Part shown: positions 24,894 through 33,902 of the stretch, one piece after another
Layout of the letters: each line of letters begins with the position of its first letter
Position numbering within the stretch: position 1 is the first letter of the stretch
Source of the DNA: Rhizobium leguminosarum bv. viciae USDA 2370
GTDB taxonomy: Bacteria; Pseudomonadota; Alphaproteobacteria; Rhizobiales; Rhizobiaceae
NCBI RefSeq assembly: GCF_002008365.1
Contig: NZ_MRDL01000054.1
Location: forward strand, 186,001 to 250,000
Length of the DNA: 64,000 nt
Reading direction: 5' to 3'
Translations under genes and position numbers: made by a program
The notes under the pieces: model-generated
The model's database searches: none
What the model was told of the DNA's origin: nothing
The model's input: only the letters and a program-made list of their open reading frames with translations

Positions 24894-27317
24894 ATGAAAT
24901 TCACGCTCTCCTGGCTGAAAGAGCATCTGGAAACGGATGCCGGCCTCGATGAAATCTGCACGCGCCTGACCGAGATCGGACTGGAGGTCGAGGATGTCGA
25001 CGACAAGGCGGCATTCAAGCCCTTCGTCATCGCGCGAGTCGTCTCGGCGGAAAAACATCCCCAGGCCGATCGGCTGAAAGTGCTGATGGTCGATATGGGT
25101 TCCGGCGCCCCGGTCCAGGTCGTCTGCGGCGCCCCGAATGCGCGCGCCGGTCTCGTCGGCGCCTTTGCAGCGCCCGGAACCTATGTTCCCGGTATCGACG
25201 TGACGCTCGCTGTCGGCAATATCCGCGGTGTCGAAAGCCATGGCATGATGTGCTCCGAAAAGGAGCTTGAGATTTCCGACAGTCACGACGGTATCATCGA
25301 TCTGCCCGAAGATGCGCCGGTCGGCCAGAGTTATGCCGCCTATGCTCATCTCGATGATCCCCTCATCGAGATCAACCTGACGCCCAACCGGCCGGATTGC
25401 ACCAGCATCCACGGCATCGCCCGTGATCTCGCCGCTTCCGGTCTCGGTACGCTGAAGACGCGGCCCGCACCGTCCTTCGCTGTCGAAGGCGAGACGCCGG
25501 TGAAGCTGACGCTCGATCTCGACGACCCGAAGCTTTGCCCGGGTTTTGCGCTCCGCCTCGTGCGCGGCGTCAAGAACGGCCCGAGCCCGCGCTGGATGCA
25601 GCAGCGGCTGATCGCCATCGGCCTGCGCCCCATCAACGCGCTTGTTGACGTCACCAATTATATGACCTTCGATCAGGGGCGGCCGATCCACGTCTTCGAT
25701 GCCGCCAAGATTAAGGGCAACCTGACCGTCCGCCGTGCCGCCGAAGGCGAGACGGTTCTGGCGCTCGACCAGCGCGAATACAAACTCTCGCCGAACAACG
25801 TCGTCATCTCCGATGAGGATGGCATCGAATCGATCGGTGGCATCATGGGCGGCGAACATTCCGGCTGCGACGAGAACACCGTCGACGTGTTGATCGAATC
25901 CGCCCTCTGGGACCCGATGAACATCGCCAAATCAGGCCGCAGCCTCGGCATCATCACCGATGCCCGCTACCGCTTCGAACGCGGCGTCGATCCGGAATAT
26001 ATGGTCCCCGGTCTCGAACGCACGACGGAACTGGTGCTGGAACTTTGCGGCGGCAAACCCGGCAAGGCCGAGATCGTTGGCTACCAGGGTCATGAACAGA
26101 AGATCGTCGATTTCCCCTATTCGGAGGTCAAGCGCCTGACGGGCCTCGACGTCTCGAATGCGGAAAGCAACACGATTCTGACGCGCCTTGGCTTCACGGT
26201 CTCCGGTTCCGGCGAGCGGGTCTCCGTCGCCGTTCCCTCCTGGCGTCCCGATGTCGACGGCAAGGCCGATCTCGTCGAAGAGGTCATGCGCATCCACGGC
26301 GTCGACAATATCAAGCCGGCGCCGCTCGAAAGTCACGCGGCCGTCAACGGCAAGATCCTGACGACGCTGCAGATCCGCACCCGCCTTGCCAAGCGGGCGC
26401 TGGCCGCGCGCGGCATGCTCGAAGCCGTCACCTGGTCCTTCATTCCGGAAGACCAGGCAAAGCTGTTCGGCGGCGGCTCGCCCGCCCTCAAGCTTGCCAA
26501 CCCGATCGCCGCCGAAATGTCGGATATGCGCCCCTCGCTGCTGCCGGGCCTGCTGTCTGCCGCCCAGCGCAATGCCGATAAGGGGTATGCCGACGTCGCC
26601 CTCTTCGAGGTCTCCGGCACCTATGAGAATGATCGGCCGGACGGTCAGCGCCGCGTGGCCGGCGGCATTCGCCGCGGCACGGCCTCGCTTGCCGGCGCCG
26701 GTCGCGCCTGGTCGAACGTCGCCAAGGGCGGCGGCAAGCCGGTCGATGTCTTCGACGCCAAGGCCGACGCGCTCGCCGTCATCGAAGCCTGCGGCCTGCC
26801 GATGGGCAATATCCAGATCGAGCAGGGTGGGCCGGAATGGTATCATCCCGGCCGCTCCGGCACGATCAAGATCGGGCCGAAGGTCGTGCTCGGCTATTTC
26901 GGCGAATTCCATCCGCTGACGCTGGAAGCGCTTGATGTCTCCGGCGCGCTCTGCGGCTTCGAGGTCTATGTCGACGCCATGCCGGACGCCAAGCGCAAGG
27001 CGACGCGCACCAAGCCGGCGCTCGAACTGTCGCCTTTCCAGGTGGTCCGGCGCGACTTCGCCTTCGTCGTCGACAAGACGGTGGAAGCCGGCGCGATCGT
27101 CAAGGCCGCAACAGGCGCCGACCGCAAGCTGGTGACCGGCGTCAATGTCTTCGACATTTTCGAGGGCGCATCGGTTGGCGAGGGCAAGAAGTCGGTGGCG
27201 ATCGAGGTGCAGATCCAGCCGGTCGAGCGCACGCTGACGGACGAGGATTTCGAGGCGCTGACGCAGAAGATCGTCGCCAGCGTCACGAAATTCACCGGCG
27301 GTGTCCTCAGAAGCTGA
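24894..27317 (+). CDS. pheT: Phenylalanyl-tRNA synthetase beta subunit
   Basis: An 807-residue partner of PheS. In order it has the EMAP/tRNA-binding domain (about 40-150, VISAEKHPQADRLKV-like), the B3/B4 editing domain (about 210-390, with GGIMGGEHSG), the B5 domain (about 400-475), and a catalytic-like core. It closes with the C-terminal anticodon-binding FDX-ACB domain (about 710-807, SPFQVVRRDFAFVVDKTVEA). Length is normal for proteobacteria. The start has GAGAATTGGGACG before the ATG. The operon ends in a hairpin at 27344-27372. Confidence 0.97.
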   Translation: MKFTLSWLKEHLETDAGLDEICTRLTEIGLEVEDVDDKAAFKPFVIARVVSAEKHPQADRLKVLMVDMGSGAPVQVVCGAPNARAGLVGAFAAPGTYVPGIDVTLAVGNIRGVESHGMMCSEKELEISDSHDGIIDLPEDAPVGQSYAAYAHLDDPLIEINLTPNRPDCTSIHGIARDLAASGLGTLKTRPAPSFAVEGETPVKLTLDLDDPKLCPGFALRLVRGVKNGPSPRWMQQRLIAIGLRPINALVDVTNYMTFDQGRPIHVFDAAKIKGNLTVRRAAEGETVLALDQREYKLSPNNVVISDEDGIESIGGIMGGEHSGCDENTVDVLIESALWDPMNIAKSGRSLGIITDARYRFERGVDPEYMVPGLERTTELVLELCGGKPGKAEIVGYQGHEQKIVDFPYSEVKRLTGLDVSNAESNTILTRLGFTVSGSGERVSVAVPSWRPDVDGKADLVEEVMRIHGVDNIKPAPLESHAAVNGKILTTLQIRTRLAKRALAARGMLEAVTWSFIPEDQAKLFGGGSPALKLANPIAAEMSDMRPSLLPGLLSAAQRNADKGYADVALFEVSGTYENDRPDGQRRVAGGIRRGTASLAGAGRAWSNVAKGGGKPVDVFDAKADALAVIEACGLPMGNIQIEQGGPEWYHPGRSGTIKIGPKVVLGYFGEFHPLTLEALDVSGALCGFEVYVDAMPDAKRKATRTKPALELSPFQVVRRDFAFVVDKTVEAGAIVKAATGADRKLVTGVNVFDIFEGASVGEGKKSVAIEVQIQPVERTLTDEDFEALTQKIVASVTKFTGGVLRS

Positions 27318-27343
27318 GCTTCACCCAGCGTCGTCAAACAATG

Positions 27344-27372
27344 GACCGGTCGCCAATAGCGGCCGGTCTTTT
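27344..27372 (+). terminator. Terminator after pheST
   Basis: GACCGG (27344-27349) pairs with CCGGTC (27363-27368) and is followed by TTTT. The inner GCCAATAGCGGC adds partial pairing. It ends at the stop of the convergent NTF2-like gene, so it may serve both transcripts. Confidence 0.7.
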
Positions 27373-27731
27373 CACAGATGCAGATGGAAGAGTTTGCCGA
27401 CGATCGTCCAGCGGCCGTCGATCTTCAGCAGCGAGAGATAATCGGTAAAGCGCATGCCGGCGAAATCGTCGGTGACCTTGACGCTTGCCGCATCGCCCTC
27501 GACGTCGACGCTCTGGATATCCATGTAGGGCTGCGTGCCGGGCGGCGCCGGCTCTTCCGCCAGGATCGCGGCGATGAATTCGTCCCGCGTCAGCCATTCG
27601 ACGGCATTCTCATAATGGCCGATGATCGAGCTTTTCGGGTGAAAGGCCTTTTTCAAGGCTGCCTCATTGGCGAAGGCCATGCCTTCGACATAGAGATGAA
27701 CCGTCTGTTCGACTGCCTGCCTGTCCGACAT
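27372..27731 (-). CDS. NTF2-like (lumazine-binding type) protein
   Basis: A 119-residue cone-shaped alpha+beta fold. It starts SDRQAVEQTVHLYVEGMAFA, carries LKKAFHPKSSIIGHYENAVE and WLTRDEFIAAI, and ends with the typical strands DYLSLLKIDGRWTIVGKLFH. Members bind small hydrophobic ligands or act as enzymes, and the function here is unknown. It converges on pheT and shares its terminator. Confidence 0.8.
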   Translation of the reverse strand: MSDRQAVEQTVHLYVEGMAFANEAALKKAFHPKSSIIGHYENAVEWLTRDEFIAAILAEEPAPPGTQPYMDIQSVDVEGDAASVKVTDDFAGMRFTDYLSLLKIDGRWTIVGKLFHLHL

Positions 27732-27785
27732 ATTTTCATCCCGTTCTTCGAGATGGCGTTAGATAGTTTCGCCAGCCCCGAAGGC

Positions 27786-27817
27786 AAGCCCGGCCGGTTG
27801 TGGCCGACCGGGCTTTT
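27786..27817. terminator. Hairpin between the NTF2-like and aldo/keto reductase genes
   Basis: AAGCCCGG (27786-27793) pairs with CCGGGCTT (27808-27815), with further inner pairing. It sits just after the aldo/keto reductase stop on the minus strand, although the T-run is on the plus side. It is probably a weak terminator. Confidence 0.4.
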
Positions 27818-27822
27818 CAGGT

Positions 27823-28818
27823 TCAGATGTTCGTCATGGCAAGCGAGGCGTCCGAATAGCGCTTGCCGGCAACCTGCCCGGCTGGGATGACCTCTTCAAG
27901 CCTCGCAAGTTCCGCCGGGCTCAGCACGATATCGGCGGCCGCGGCGTTCTGTTCGAGATGATGAAGCTTGCGGGCGCCGGGGATCGGCACGATGTCGTCG
28001 CCCTGGTTCAACACCCAGGCGAGCGCCAGCTGTGCTGTCGTCACGCCTTTCTCGTCGGCAAGCCGCTCGAGCGTCGCGACGAGAGCGGCATTGGCGTCGA
28101 AATTTTCCGCCTGGAAACGCGGCACCTGCCGGCGGAAATCGTCCGCGTCGAGATCCTCCGCCTTGCGGATCGCCCCGGTCAGGAAGCCGCGCCCCAGCGG
28201 GCTGTAGGGCACGAAGCCGATGCCGAGTTCGCGGCATGTCGCAAGCACCTCCTCCTCGGGATCGCGCGTCCACAGCGAATATTCGCTCTGGAGGGCTGCG
28301 ATCGGATGGACCGCATGGGCGCGGCGAATGGTGACGCTGCCGGCTTCCGAAAGCCCGAGCGCGCGGACTTTCCCTTCTTTCACCAGCTCTGCCATGACGC
28401 CGACCGTCTCTTCGATCGGCACGTTGGGATCGACCCGGTGCTGGTAGAAGAGGTCGATGGTTTCGATGCCGAGGCGTTTCAGCGAGGCCTCGGCCACCAC
28501 CCGCACGTGCTCGGGGCGGCTGTCGACGCCGGCGATGGCGGCAATACCCGGCTTGCTGGCGTCGATCTTGAAGCCGAATTTGGTGGCGATCACTACGCGG
28601 TCGCGGAACGGCTTCAACGCTCTGCCAAGAAGAACCTCGTTGGTAAAGGGACCATAGACTTCGGCGGTGTCGAAGAAGGTCACGCCGAGATCGATGGCGC
28701 GATGCAGTGTCTTGATCGATTCCGCGTCGTTGCTGGCGCCATAGGCAAAGCTCATGCCCATGCAGCCAAGACCGACGGCAGAGACGGTCAGATCGTTTCC
28801 GAGTTTCCGGGTTTTCAT
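27823..28818 (-). CDS. Aldo/keto reductase
   Basis: A 331-residue NADPH-dependent TIM-barrel reductase. Catalytic residues are visible as DTAEVYGPF (Asp and Tyr near 50-57), the lysine in VIATKFGFKID, and the histidine in FYQHRVDPN. The coenzyme site is near LAWVLNQGDDIVPIPGARK. The ATG has GGAGCG upstream. It is divergent from a LysR gene (gap 124 bp) and is its likely target. It resembles plant and bacterial reductases acting on aldehydes or quinones. Confidence 0.92.
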   Translation of the reverse strand: MKTRKLGNDLTVSAVGLGCMGMSFAYGASNDAESIKTLHRAIDLGVTFFDTAEVYGPFTNEVLLGRALKPFRDRVVIATKFGFKIDASKPGIAAIAGVDSRPEHVRVVAEASLKRLGIETIDLFYQHRVDPNVPIEETVGVMAELVKEGKVRALGLSEAGSVTIRRAHAVHPIAALQSEYSLWTRDPEEEVLATCRELGIGFVPYSPLGRGFLTGAIRKAEDLDADDFRRQVPRFQAENFDANAALVATLERLADEKGVTTAQLALAWVLNQGDDIVPIPGARKLHHLEQNAAAADIVLSPAELARLEEVIPAGQVAGKRYSDASLAMTNI

Positions 28819-28942
28819 GATGCGCTCCTTGAGCTGATTTTGAACCGCTAACGGATCGTTGCGGTACCGGCAGACCATATCGCTGCGGCATCAATCAGAA
28901 AATACATGCAGTTTCTAACAGGTTGTTCTATCATTTCGATCA

Positions 28943-29851
28943 ATGAACAGAACACAGCTCTCACAACTCGCCGTTCTCGCCGCCGTCTCGGAGCATCGCA
29001 GCTTCCGGGCCGCGGCGAAGGAACTCCTCGTCGCACCCTCGGCCGTCAGCCATGCGATCTCCAGCCTCGAAGAAAGTCTGGGGGTGCGGCTGCTGGCGCG
29101 CACTACCCGCAGCGTCGCGCCAACGGAGGAGGGCCGCCTGCTTCTCGAAAGACTTCGTCCCGCACTCGAGGAGATCGATATTGCCTTGGAGGCCGTCCGC
29201 GATACGCGCGGTAAGCCGGCCGGAAACCTGCGCATCACTGCGCCGCGCTTCGCCTCCGATCTCCTGCTCGCCCCGCGCCTCGGCGATTTTCTCAATCTCT
29301 ATCCCGATATTACCCTGGAGATCGCCAATGAGGATGGCTTCACCGATATCGTCAAGGAGGGTTTCGATGCCGGTATCCGGCTGGAGGAGAGCCTGGAGGC
29401 TGATATGATCGCGGTCAGGGTCTCGCCCAATCTGACGACGGTGATCGCCGCTTCGCCCGAATATTTCGAGCATCATCCGAAGCCGGAGCATCCGCGCGAT
29501 CTCGTCCATCATCGCTGCATCAAGCGGCGCTTCACCAACGGCTCGATCTATCGCTGGGAATTCGAAAAGGACGGGCAGGAACTTGTCGTTTCAGTCGACG
29601 GGCCGTTGATCGTCAGCGAGGACCGGCTGGCCCTGCTCGCAGCGCTGAACGGTGCGGGTCTTGCCTATCTCTTCGACATGCGGGTCAATGCCGAACTGGC
29701 GAGCGGCAAGCTTGTGCGGGTGCTGGAGGATTGGTGCGCGCCCTATTCCGGGCCGTTTCTCTATTATCCCACCCGGCGGCAGATGCGCCCGGCGCTGCGC
29801 GCCTTCATCGATTTCTTCAGATACAGCGCGCAGGATACGGGCGGCCGGTAA
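28943..29851 (+). CDS. LysR-family transcriptional regulator
   Basis: A 302-residue regulator. The winged helix-turn-helix is residues 3-62 (LAVLAAVSEHRSFRAAAKEL and SAVSHAISSLEESLGVRLLA). The inducer-binding domain is about 90-295, with DAGIRLEESLEADMIAV, a typical CrgA/AaeR-group phrase. It faces the aldo/keto reductase gene and probably controls it and itself. Its end overlaps the left arm of a terminator. Confidence 0.9.
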   Translation: MNRTQLSQLAVLAAVSEHRSFRAAAKELLVAPSAVSHAISSLEESLGVRLLARTTRSVAPTEEGRLLLERLRPALEEIDIALEAVRDTRGKPAGNLRITAPRFASDLLLAPRLGDFLNLYPDITLEIANEDGFTDIVKEGFDAGIRLEESLEADMIAVRVSPNLTTVIAASPEYFEHHPKPEHPRDLVHHRCIKRRFTNGSIYRWEFEKDGQELVVSVDGPLIVSEDRLALLAALNGAGLAYLFDMRVNAELASGKLVRVLEDWCAPYSGPFLYYPTRRQMRPALRAFIDFFRYSAQDTGGR

Positions 29852-29878
29852 GGAATGGGGACCGGGCCGCCCGTTTTT
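29837..29878 (+). terminator. Rho-independent terminator after the LysR gene
   Basis: ACGGGCGGCC (29837-29846, inside the last codons of the LysR gene) pairs perfectly with GGCCGCCCGT (29865-29874), followed by TTTTATT. The 10-bp stem has an 18-base loop. Confidence 0.85.
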
Positions 29879-29896
29879 ATTAGAGCGCCGTGTGCA

Positions 29897-30394
29897 TCAG
29901 GCAGCCTTTGCCTTCTGGTTTGCCGCCGTGGTGGCGAGCTGGGAGAGGGCCTTGTCGGTGGCCGTTTCCTGCTGCAGCGTCTGGTCGAGCAGGCCGACGA
30001 CCTCCTTCAGACCGAGCGTCGCGGCCCAGGTCTTCAGCGTGCCGTAGCGGGCGATTTCATAATGCTCGACGGCTTGAGCCGCAGAGATCAGGCCGGCATC
30101 GAGAGCTGACGTGCCCTTGAATTCCTCCATGATTTCCTCGCCCTCGGCGATGATGCCCTGGATTGCCTCGCAGGTCTTGCCCTGGGCGCGTTTGCCGATC
30201 AGCTCGAAAACCTGCTGCAGGCGTTCGACCTGCCCTTCGGTTTCCTCACGGTGTTTTTCGAAGCCCTTCTTCAGTTCCGGGGATTGGGCGGCGCGTGCCA
30301 TCTTCGGCAGCGCGCGCAATATCTGCCGTTCGGCAAAGTAGATGTCCTTGAGGGTGTCGTAGAAGAGATCTTCCAACGTCTTTTCCTTGGCCAT
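29897..30394 (-). CDS. YciE/YciF-type ferritin-like DUF892 protein
   Basis: A 165-residue four-helix bundle. Metal-ligand glutamates appear in DIYFAERQILRALP, KHREETEGQVERL, IAEGEEIMEEF and AVEHYEIARYG, as in the DUF892 group. A low-complexity Lys/Ala tail (ANQKAKAA) follows. Relatives are induced by salt or general stress, and the exact chemistry is not known. It is divergent from the M15-like gene. Confidence 0.92.
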   Translation of the reverse strand: MAKEKTLEDLFYDTLKDIYFAERQILRALPKMARAAQSPELKKGFEKHREETEGQVERLQQVFELIGKRAQGKTCEAIQGIIAEGEEIMEEFKGTSALDAGLISAAQAVEHYEIARYGTLKTWAATLGLKEVVGLLDQTLQQETATDKALSQLATTAANQKAKAA

Positions 30395-30540
30395 TTTCTC
30401 GATCCTTGTTCTGGGGAAAACCGCGAATGCGGCGACACATTAAGAAGAGAAGACCGCGCTAATTGTTCCCGATCGATTTCGGGTGGACTGGAAATCGGTG
30501 CCGGGCGATGATTCCTGCCGTCGATGTGGGAGGTAAAGTC

Positions 30541-31158
30541 ATGCGAAAGCCGAATTCGATGAAGGGTCTGGAGGACCTTGGCCGCGTGCGGCTGTCGCAA
30601 AACTTCTTCCTCCGCGATTTCCTGCATTCCGAAATCGCCGATTTTTACCGCATCCCCAATATCCCCGAGGATCCCGATCTGGCGATCGAGGCGGGCAAGA
30701 GGCTCTGCGAGGACTTGCTGGAGCCGCTAGAGGCAACGTTCGGGCGCCTGCATATCCGCTCCGGCTATCGTTCGCCCGCGGTCAACAGGTTCGGCAATGA
30801 GAACAAGCTGAACTGCTCGACCAATGCCGCCACATCAGCGCATCACATCTGGGATATGAGGGACTTTGACGGCTGCATGGGCGCAGCCGTCTGCATTGCC
30901 GTGCCATGGATGATCGACCATTACCACGATGAAAGCGACTGGCAGCGGCTCGCCTGGTGGATTCACGACCACCTGCCTTATGCCTCGCTCTGTTTCTTCC
31001 CCAAGCTCTGGGCTTTCAATATCCAATGGCACGAACGGCCGAAACGGGTGATCCAGAGTTATATCAGTCCGCGCGGCATCCTGACCAAACCCGGCATGGC
31101 CAATTGGGAAGGCGATCATGCCGCCTTTTACGAAGGCTTTCCCCCGCTCAAAAACTGA
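30541..31158 (+). CDS. Peptidase M15-like protein, unknown role
   Basis: A 205-residue protein with no signal peptide. The stretch LHIRSGYRSPAVNRFGN (near residue 78) is the same as the RSGYRS motif of M15 D,D-carboxypeptidases (VanY/endolysin fold). SAHHIWDMRDFDGCMGAAVC resembles the SxHxxGxAxD metal site but is altered: the Asp after the His is shifted, and Gly-Ala-Ala follows. A long aromatic C-terminus (WWIHDHLPYASLCFFPKLWA) is unusual. The ATG at 30541 has GGGAGG eight bases upstream. It may be an inactive or changed relative, and it could instead be a phage-type amidase. Confidence 0.65.
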   Translation: MRKPNSMKGLEDLGRVRLSQNFFLRDFLHSEIADFYRIPNIPEDPDLAIEAGKRLCEDLLEPLEATFGRLHIRSGYRSPAVNRFGNENKLNCSTNAATSAHHIWDMRDFDGCMGAAVCIAVPWMIDHYHDESDWQRLAWWIHDHLPYASLCFFPKLWAFNIQWHERPKRVIQSYISPRGILTKPGMANWEGDHAAFYEGFPPLKN

Positions 31159-31166
31159 TGCGGTGC

Positions 31167-31610
31167 TCAGAAGGTGATGCGATAGCGGATATGGCCGTCG
31201 CTTTCGACATAGCTGTCGTAGAGCGCCCGCGCCGTTCTGTTCTGCTCGCTCGTATGCCAATAGAGCCGCGACCAGCCCTTGGCTTTGCAGCTTGAAACGA
31301 GATCGTCCATCAGTGCCCGCCCGACGCCTTTGCCGCGCGCTTCGGCATCGACGAACAGGTCTTCGAGATAGCAGTCCCTGCCGCGGATCCACGTGCCCTC
31401 ATGCGTGAGATAGAGCGCAAACCCCATCATCCTGCCGTCGACCTCGGCGACACGCATCGCGATTGCCGACGCCGGATCGAAGACCCGACGCCATGTCTGA
31501 TCGGTGATATCGGCATCGACCGCGACTTCGTAAAAGGCAAGGTAGGCCGCCCAAAGTTCGCGCCAGCGGGCTTCGTCCTCGGGGCGGGCCTCGCGTATCG
31601 TCACGGTCAT
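31167..31610 (-). CDS. GNAT-family N-acetyltransferase
   Basis: A 147-residue acetyltransferase. Motif A with the CoA loop is DLFVDAEARGKGVGRALMDD (near residue 90), and motif B is GWSRLYWHTSEQNRTARALYD. It resembles acetyltransferases that act on spermidine or diamines, but the acceptor is not certain. It starts 14 bases beyond the intended stop of the upstream aldo/keto reductase gene. Because that gene carries a frameshift, its run-on frame overlaps the first half of this one in another frame. Confidence 0.88.
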   Translation of the reverse strand: MTVTIREARPEDEARWRELWAAYLAFYEVAVDADITDQTWRRVFDPASAIAMRVAEVDGRMMGFALYLTHEGTWIRGRDCYLEDLFVDAEARGKGVGRALMDDLVSSCKAKGWSRLYWHTSEQNRTARALYDSYVESDGHIRYRITF

Positions 31611-32571
31611 GGCGTCTCTTTCTTTCAGGCGCCGGCTTGGTCGAGCAGCGCCATCGCGTCATCGGAAGCGCAAGTGTCGCCGATTTCGCCAGGCTTTCAA
31701 GCTGCGAAAGGCTGGTCGCGCTGGCGATCGGCGCCGTCACGCCCTTCTTGCGCAGCAGCCAGGCGAGCGAAATTTCCGCGGGCTTGGCGCCGGTCTCGGC
31801 AGAAATCTTGTCGAGCGCGGCCAGGATGCGCAGGCCTTTGTCATCGAAATACTTCGAAACCCGGCCCTCGCGCGCGCGGCCTTCCGTATCGGCCTTGCTG
31901 CGGTATTTGCCGGTGAGGAAGCCGGCGGCGAGGCTGAAATAGGTGATGACCCCGATGTCTTCCCTGACGCAGAGATCGGCAAGCGGCCCCTCGAAGCTGG
32001 CGCGCTCATAGAGATTATATTCCGGCTGCAGCACATCGTAACGCGGCAGGCCGGCCTTCTCGGCAGCGTCGAACGAGGCCTGAAGCAGTTTCGCATCATA
32101 GTTCGAGCAGCCGATGGCGCGGATCTTGCCCTGCTGCTTCAGCTTGGCAAAGGCGCCGAGCGTTTCCTCGTGCGGCGTATCGGCATCTGGCCAGTGCGAG
32201 AGATAGAGGTCGATATAGTCGGTCTGCAGCCGGCGCAGCGAATCCTCGGCCGCCTTGAGGATATAGCTCTCCTTCAGCGTCTTTCCCTGTCCCATGTCGG
32301 AACCGACCTTGGTGACGATGACAGCCTTGTCGCGGGAAACCTTGGCTTGGCTTAGCCAGCGCCCGATGATCTCCTCGGAATCGCCACCCTTGTTGCCCGG
32401 AACCCAGGCGGAATAGACATCGGCCGTATCGATCGTGTTCAGGCCCGCATCGAAGAAGGCGTCGAGAATGGCGAAGGATGTTTTCTCGTCGGCCGTCCAG
32501 CCGAAGACATTGCCGCCGATGACGATCGGCGCGACCGAAAGACCTGTTTTTCCAAGCCGGCGCATTTCCAT
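31399..32571 (-). pseudogene. Aldo/keto reductase with C-terminal frameshift
   Basis: A TIM-barrel NADPH reductase of the AKR type: DTADVYSAW and VIVTKVGSDMG, with the catalytic His in DLYLSHWPDAD. Through about residue 302 the frame is sound. Then a missing T in CTT[T]CC (near 31665) shifts it. In the other frame the natural ending DDAMALLDQAGA and a stop at 31625-31627 are intact, giving about 315 residues. As it stands, translation reads on as LPMTRWRCSTKPAP for about 85 aberrant residues to 31399, overlapping the GNAT gene. The ATG at 32571 has GGAGAG seven bases upstream. It may be a real recent mutation or a sequencing error, and the enzyme core is intact either way. Confidence 0.8.
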
Positions 32572-32629
32572 AACGCTCTCCAATATGGTGATGTGATTGA
32601 AATCGCGGATACGGCAGAACGCCGCCCCG

Positions 32630-32678
32630 GAGCATGATGCCGAAAAGTGTAAGCGGTTTTCGGATGAACATCATGCTC
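32630..32678. repeat. Extragenic palindrome, GAGCATGATG family
   Basis: GAGCATGATG and its exact complement CATCATGCTC bound an inner palindrome (CCGAAAAGTGTAAGCGGTTTTCGG). The same unit occurs at 8434-8485 and, reversed, at 43096-43143. Confidence 0.85.
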
Positions 32679-32813
32679 CAACTATCTGTTCCGGCAGAAC
32701 CTAGCGCGATCGCGCCATTAGGGAAACCAAACTTCCGTGATTTCAGGTCGCGCCATTGCGCCGCAGCGAAGGCCTGAATATGGTTCGCGGAAATCAGTTG
32801 GGAGGCTTGGATC

Positions 32814-33800
32814 ATGCTGCGCTTCGGTATCATTTCAACGGCGAAGATCGGCCGCGACAATGTCGTTCCGGCGATCCAGGATGCGGAGAATTGCGTCGTC
32901 ACGGCGATTGCCAGCCGTGATCTCACGCGCGCAAGGGAGATGGCCGATCGCTTCTCCGTGCCGCATGCCTTCGGCTCCTACGAGGAGATGCTGGCCTCCG
33001 ACGTCATCGACGCCGTCTACATCCCGCTGCCGACCTCGCAGCATATCGAATGGTCGATCAAATCAGCCGATGCCGGCAAGCACGTGCTTTGCGAAAAGCC
33101 GCTGGCGCTGAAATCAGGCGATATCGACGACGTGATCGCCGCTCGAGACCGCAACCGGGTGGTGGTCACCGAAGCCTATATGATCAACTATTCGCCGGTC
33201 TGGCAGAAGGTGCGCTCGTTAATCGATGAGGGCGCGATCGGGTCGCTCCGGCATGTGCAGGGCGCTTTCACCTATTTCAACCGCGACCCTGCCAACATGC
33301 GCAACGTTCCCGAACTCGGCGGTGGTGGCCTTCCCGATATCGGCGTCTATCCCGTCATGAGCACGCGTTTTTCCACTGGCAAGGAGCCGCTCTGGATCCA
33401 GGCGATCACCGAGCGCGATGCGGATTTCGGCACGGATATCTATTCGAGCGTCAAGGCCGATTTCGGCGATTTCGAGCTGAGCTTCTATATCTCGACGCAG
33501 ATGGCCAACCGTCAGGTCATGGTCTTTCACGGCACCGAAGGTTACATCGAGGTCAAGTCGCCGTTCAACGCCAATCGCTGGGGCCCGGAAGAGATCGAGC
33601 TTGCCGACCGCAGCCACAGGGAATCGCGCATCTTCCGCTTCCAGGACAGCCGCCAGTACAAGCGGCAGGTCGAGGCCTTCGCCCGGGCGGTGACGAACGG
33701 CAAGGAAGAGATCGTCACGCTCGAAAATTCGAAGCTGAACCAGAAGGTGATCGACGCGATCTATCGCGCCAGCGAGAAGGACGGCTGGGAGGCAGTCTAG
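32814..33800 (+). CDS. Gfo/Idh/MocA-family oxidoreductase
   Basis: A 328-residue NAD(P)-dependent sugar or polyol dehydrogenase. The N-terminal Rossmann fold begins MLRFGIISTAKIGRDNVVPA, and the family signature with the catalytic lysine is HVLCEKPLALKSGD near residue 100. The C-terminal alpha/beta domain has GGGGLPDIGVYP. Members oxidise or epimerise sugars such as inositol, glucose or xylose, and the substrate is not evident. It stands alone behind a repeat-filled gap, with GGGAGGC near its start. Confidence 0.92.
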   Translation: MLRFGIISTAKIGRDNVVPAIQDAENCVVTAIASRDLTRAREMADRFSVPHAFGSYEEMLASDVIDAVYIPLPTSQHIEWSIKSADAGKHVLCEKPLALKSGDIDDVIAARDRNRVVVTEAYMINYSPVWQKVRSLIDEGAIGSLRHVQGAFTYFNRDPANMRNVPELGGGGLPDIGVYPVMSTRFSTGKEPLWIQAITERDADFGTDIYSSVKADFGDFELSFYISTQMANRQVMVFHGTEGYIEVKSPFNANRWGPEEIELADRSHRESRIFRFQDSRQYKRQVEAFARAVTNGKEEIVTLENSKLNQKVIDAIYRASEKDGWEAV

Positions 33801-33902
33801 CGCATAACCCCGAAAATCGGGATCGATTTTCGGAAAGGATTATGCGCCAATTTAAAGTGTTAGAGCGTCCTTTGCGCGTCCTTTGGACGCGCGGCGCTCT
33901 AA
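33801..33902. repeat. Composite extragenic repeat, copy 1 (left of gtr module)
   Basis: Two palindromes in series: GCATAA...CGAAAATC / CGATTTTCGG...TTATGC, then TTAGAGCGTCCTTTGCGCG...GGACGCGCGGCGCTCTAA. The same two parts in the opposite order and orientation lie at 37996-38100. The copies bracket the glycosylation genes. Confidence 0.8.

Noticed and set aside
23798..25030. 410-residue minus-strand frame across pheS and pheT
   Set aside because: It lies fully antisense to two unmistakable synthetase genes.
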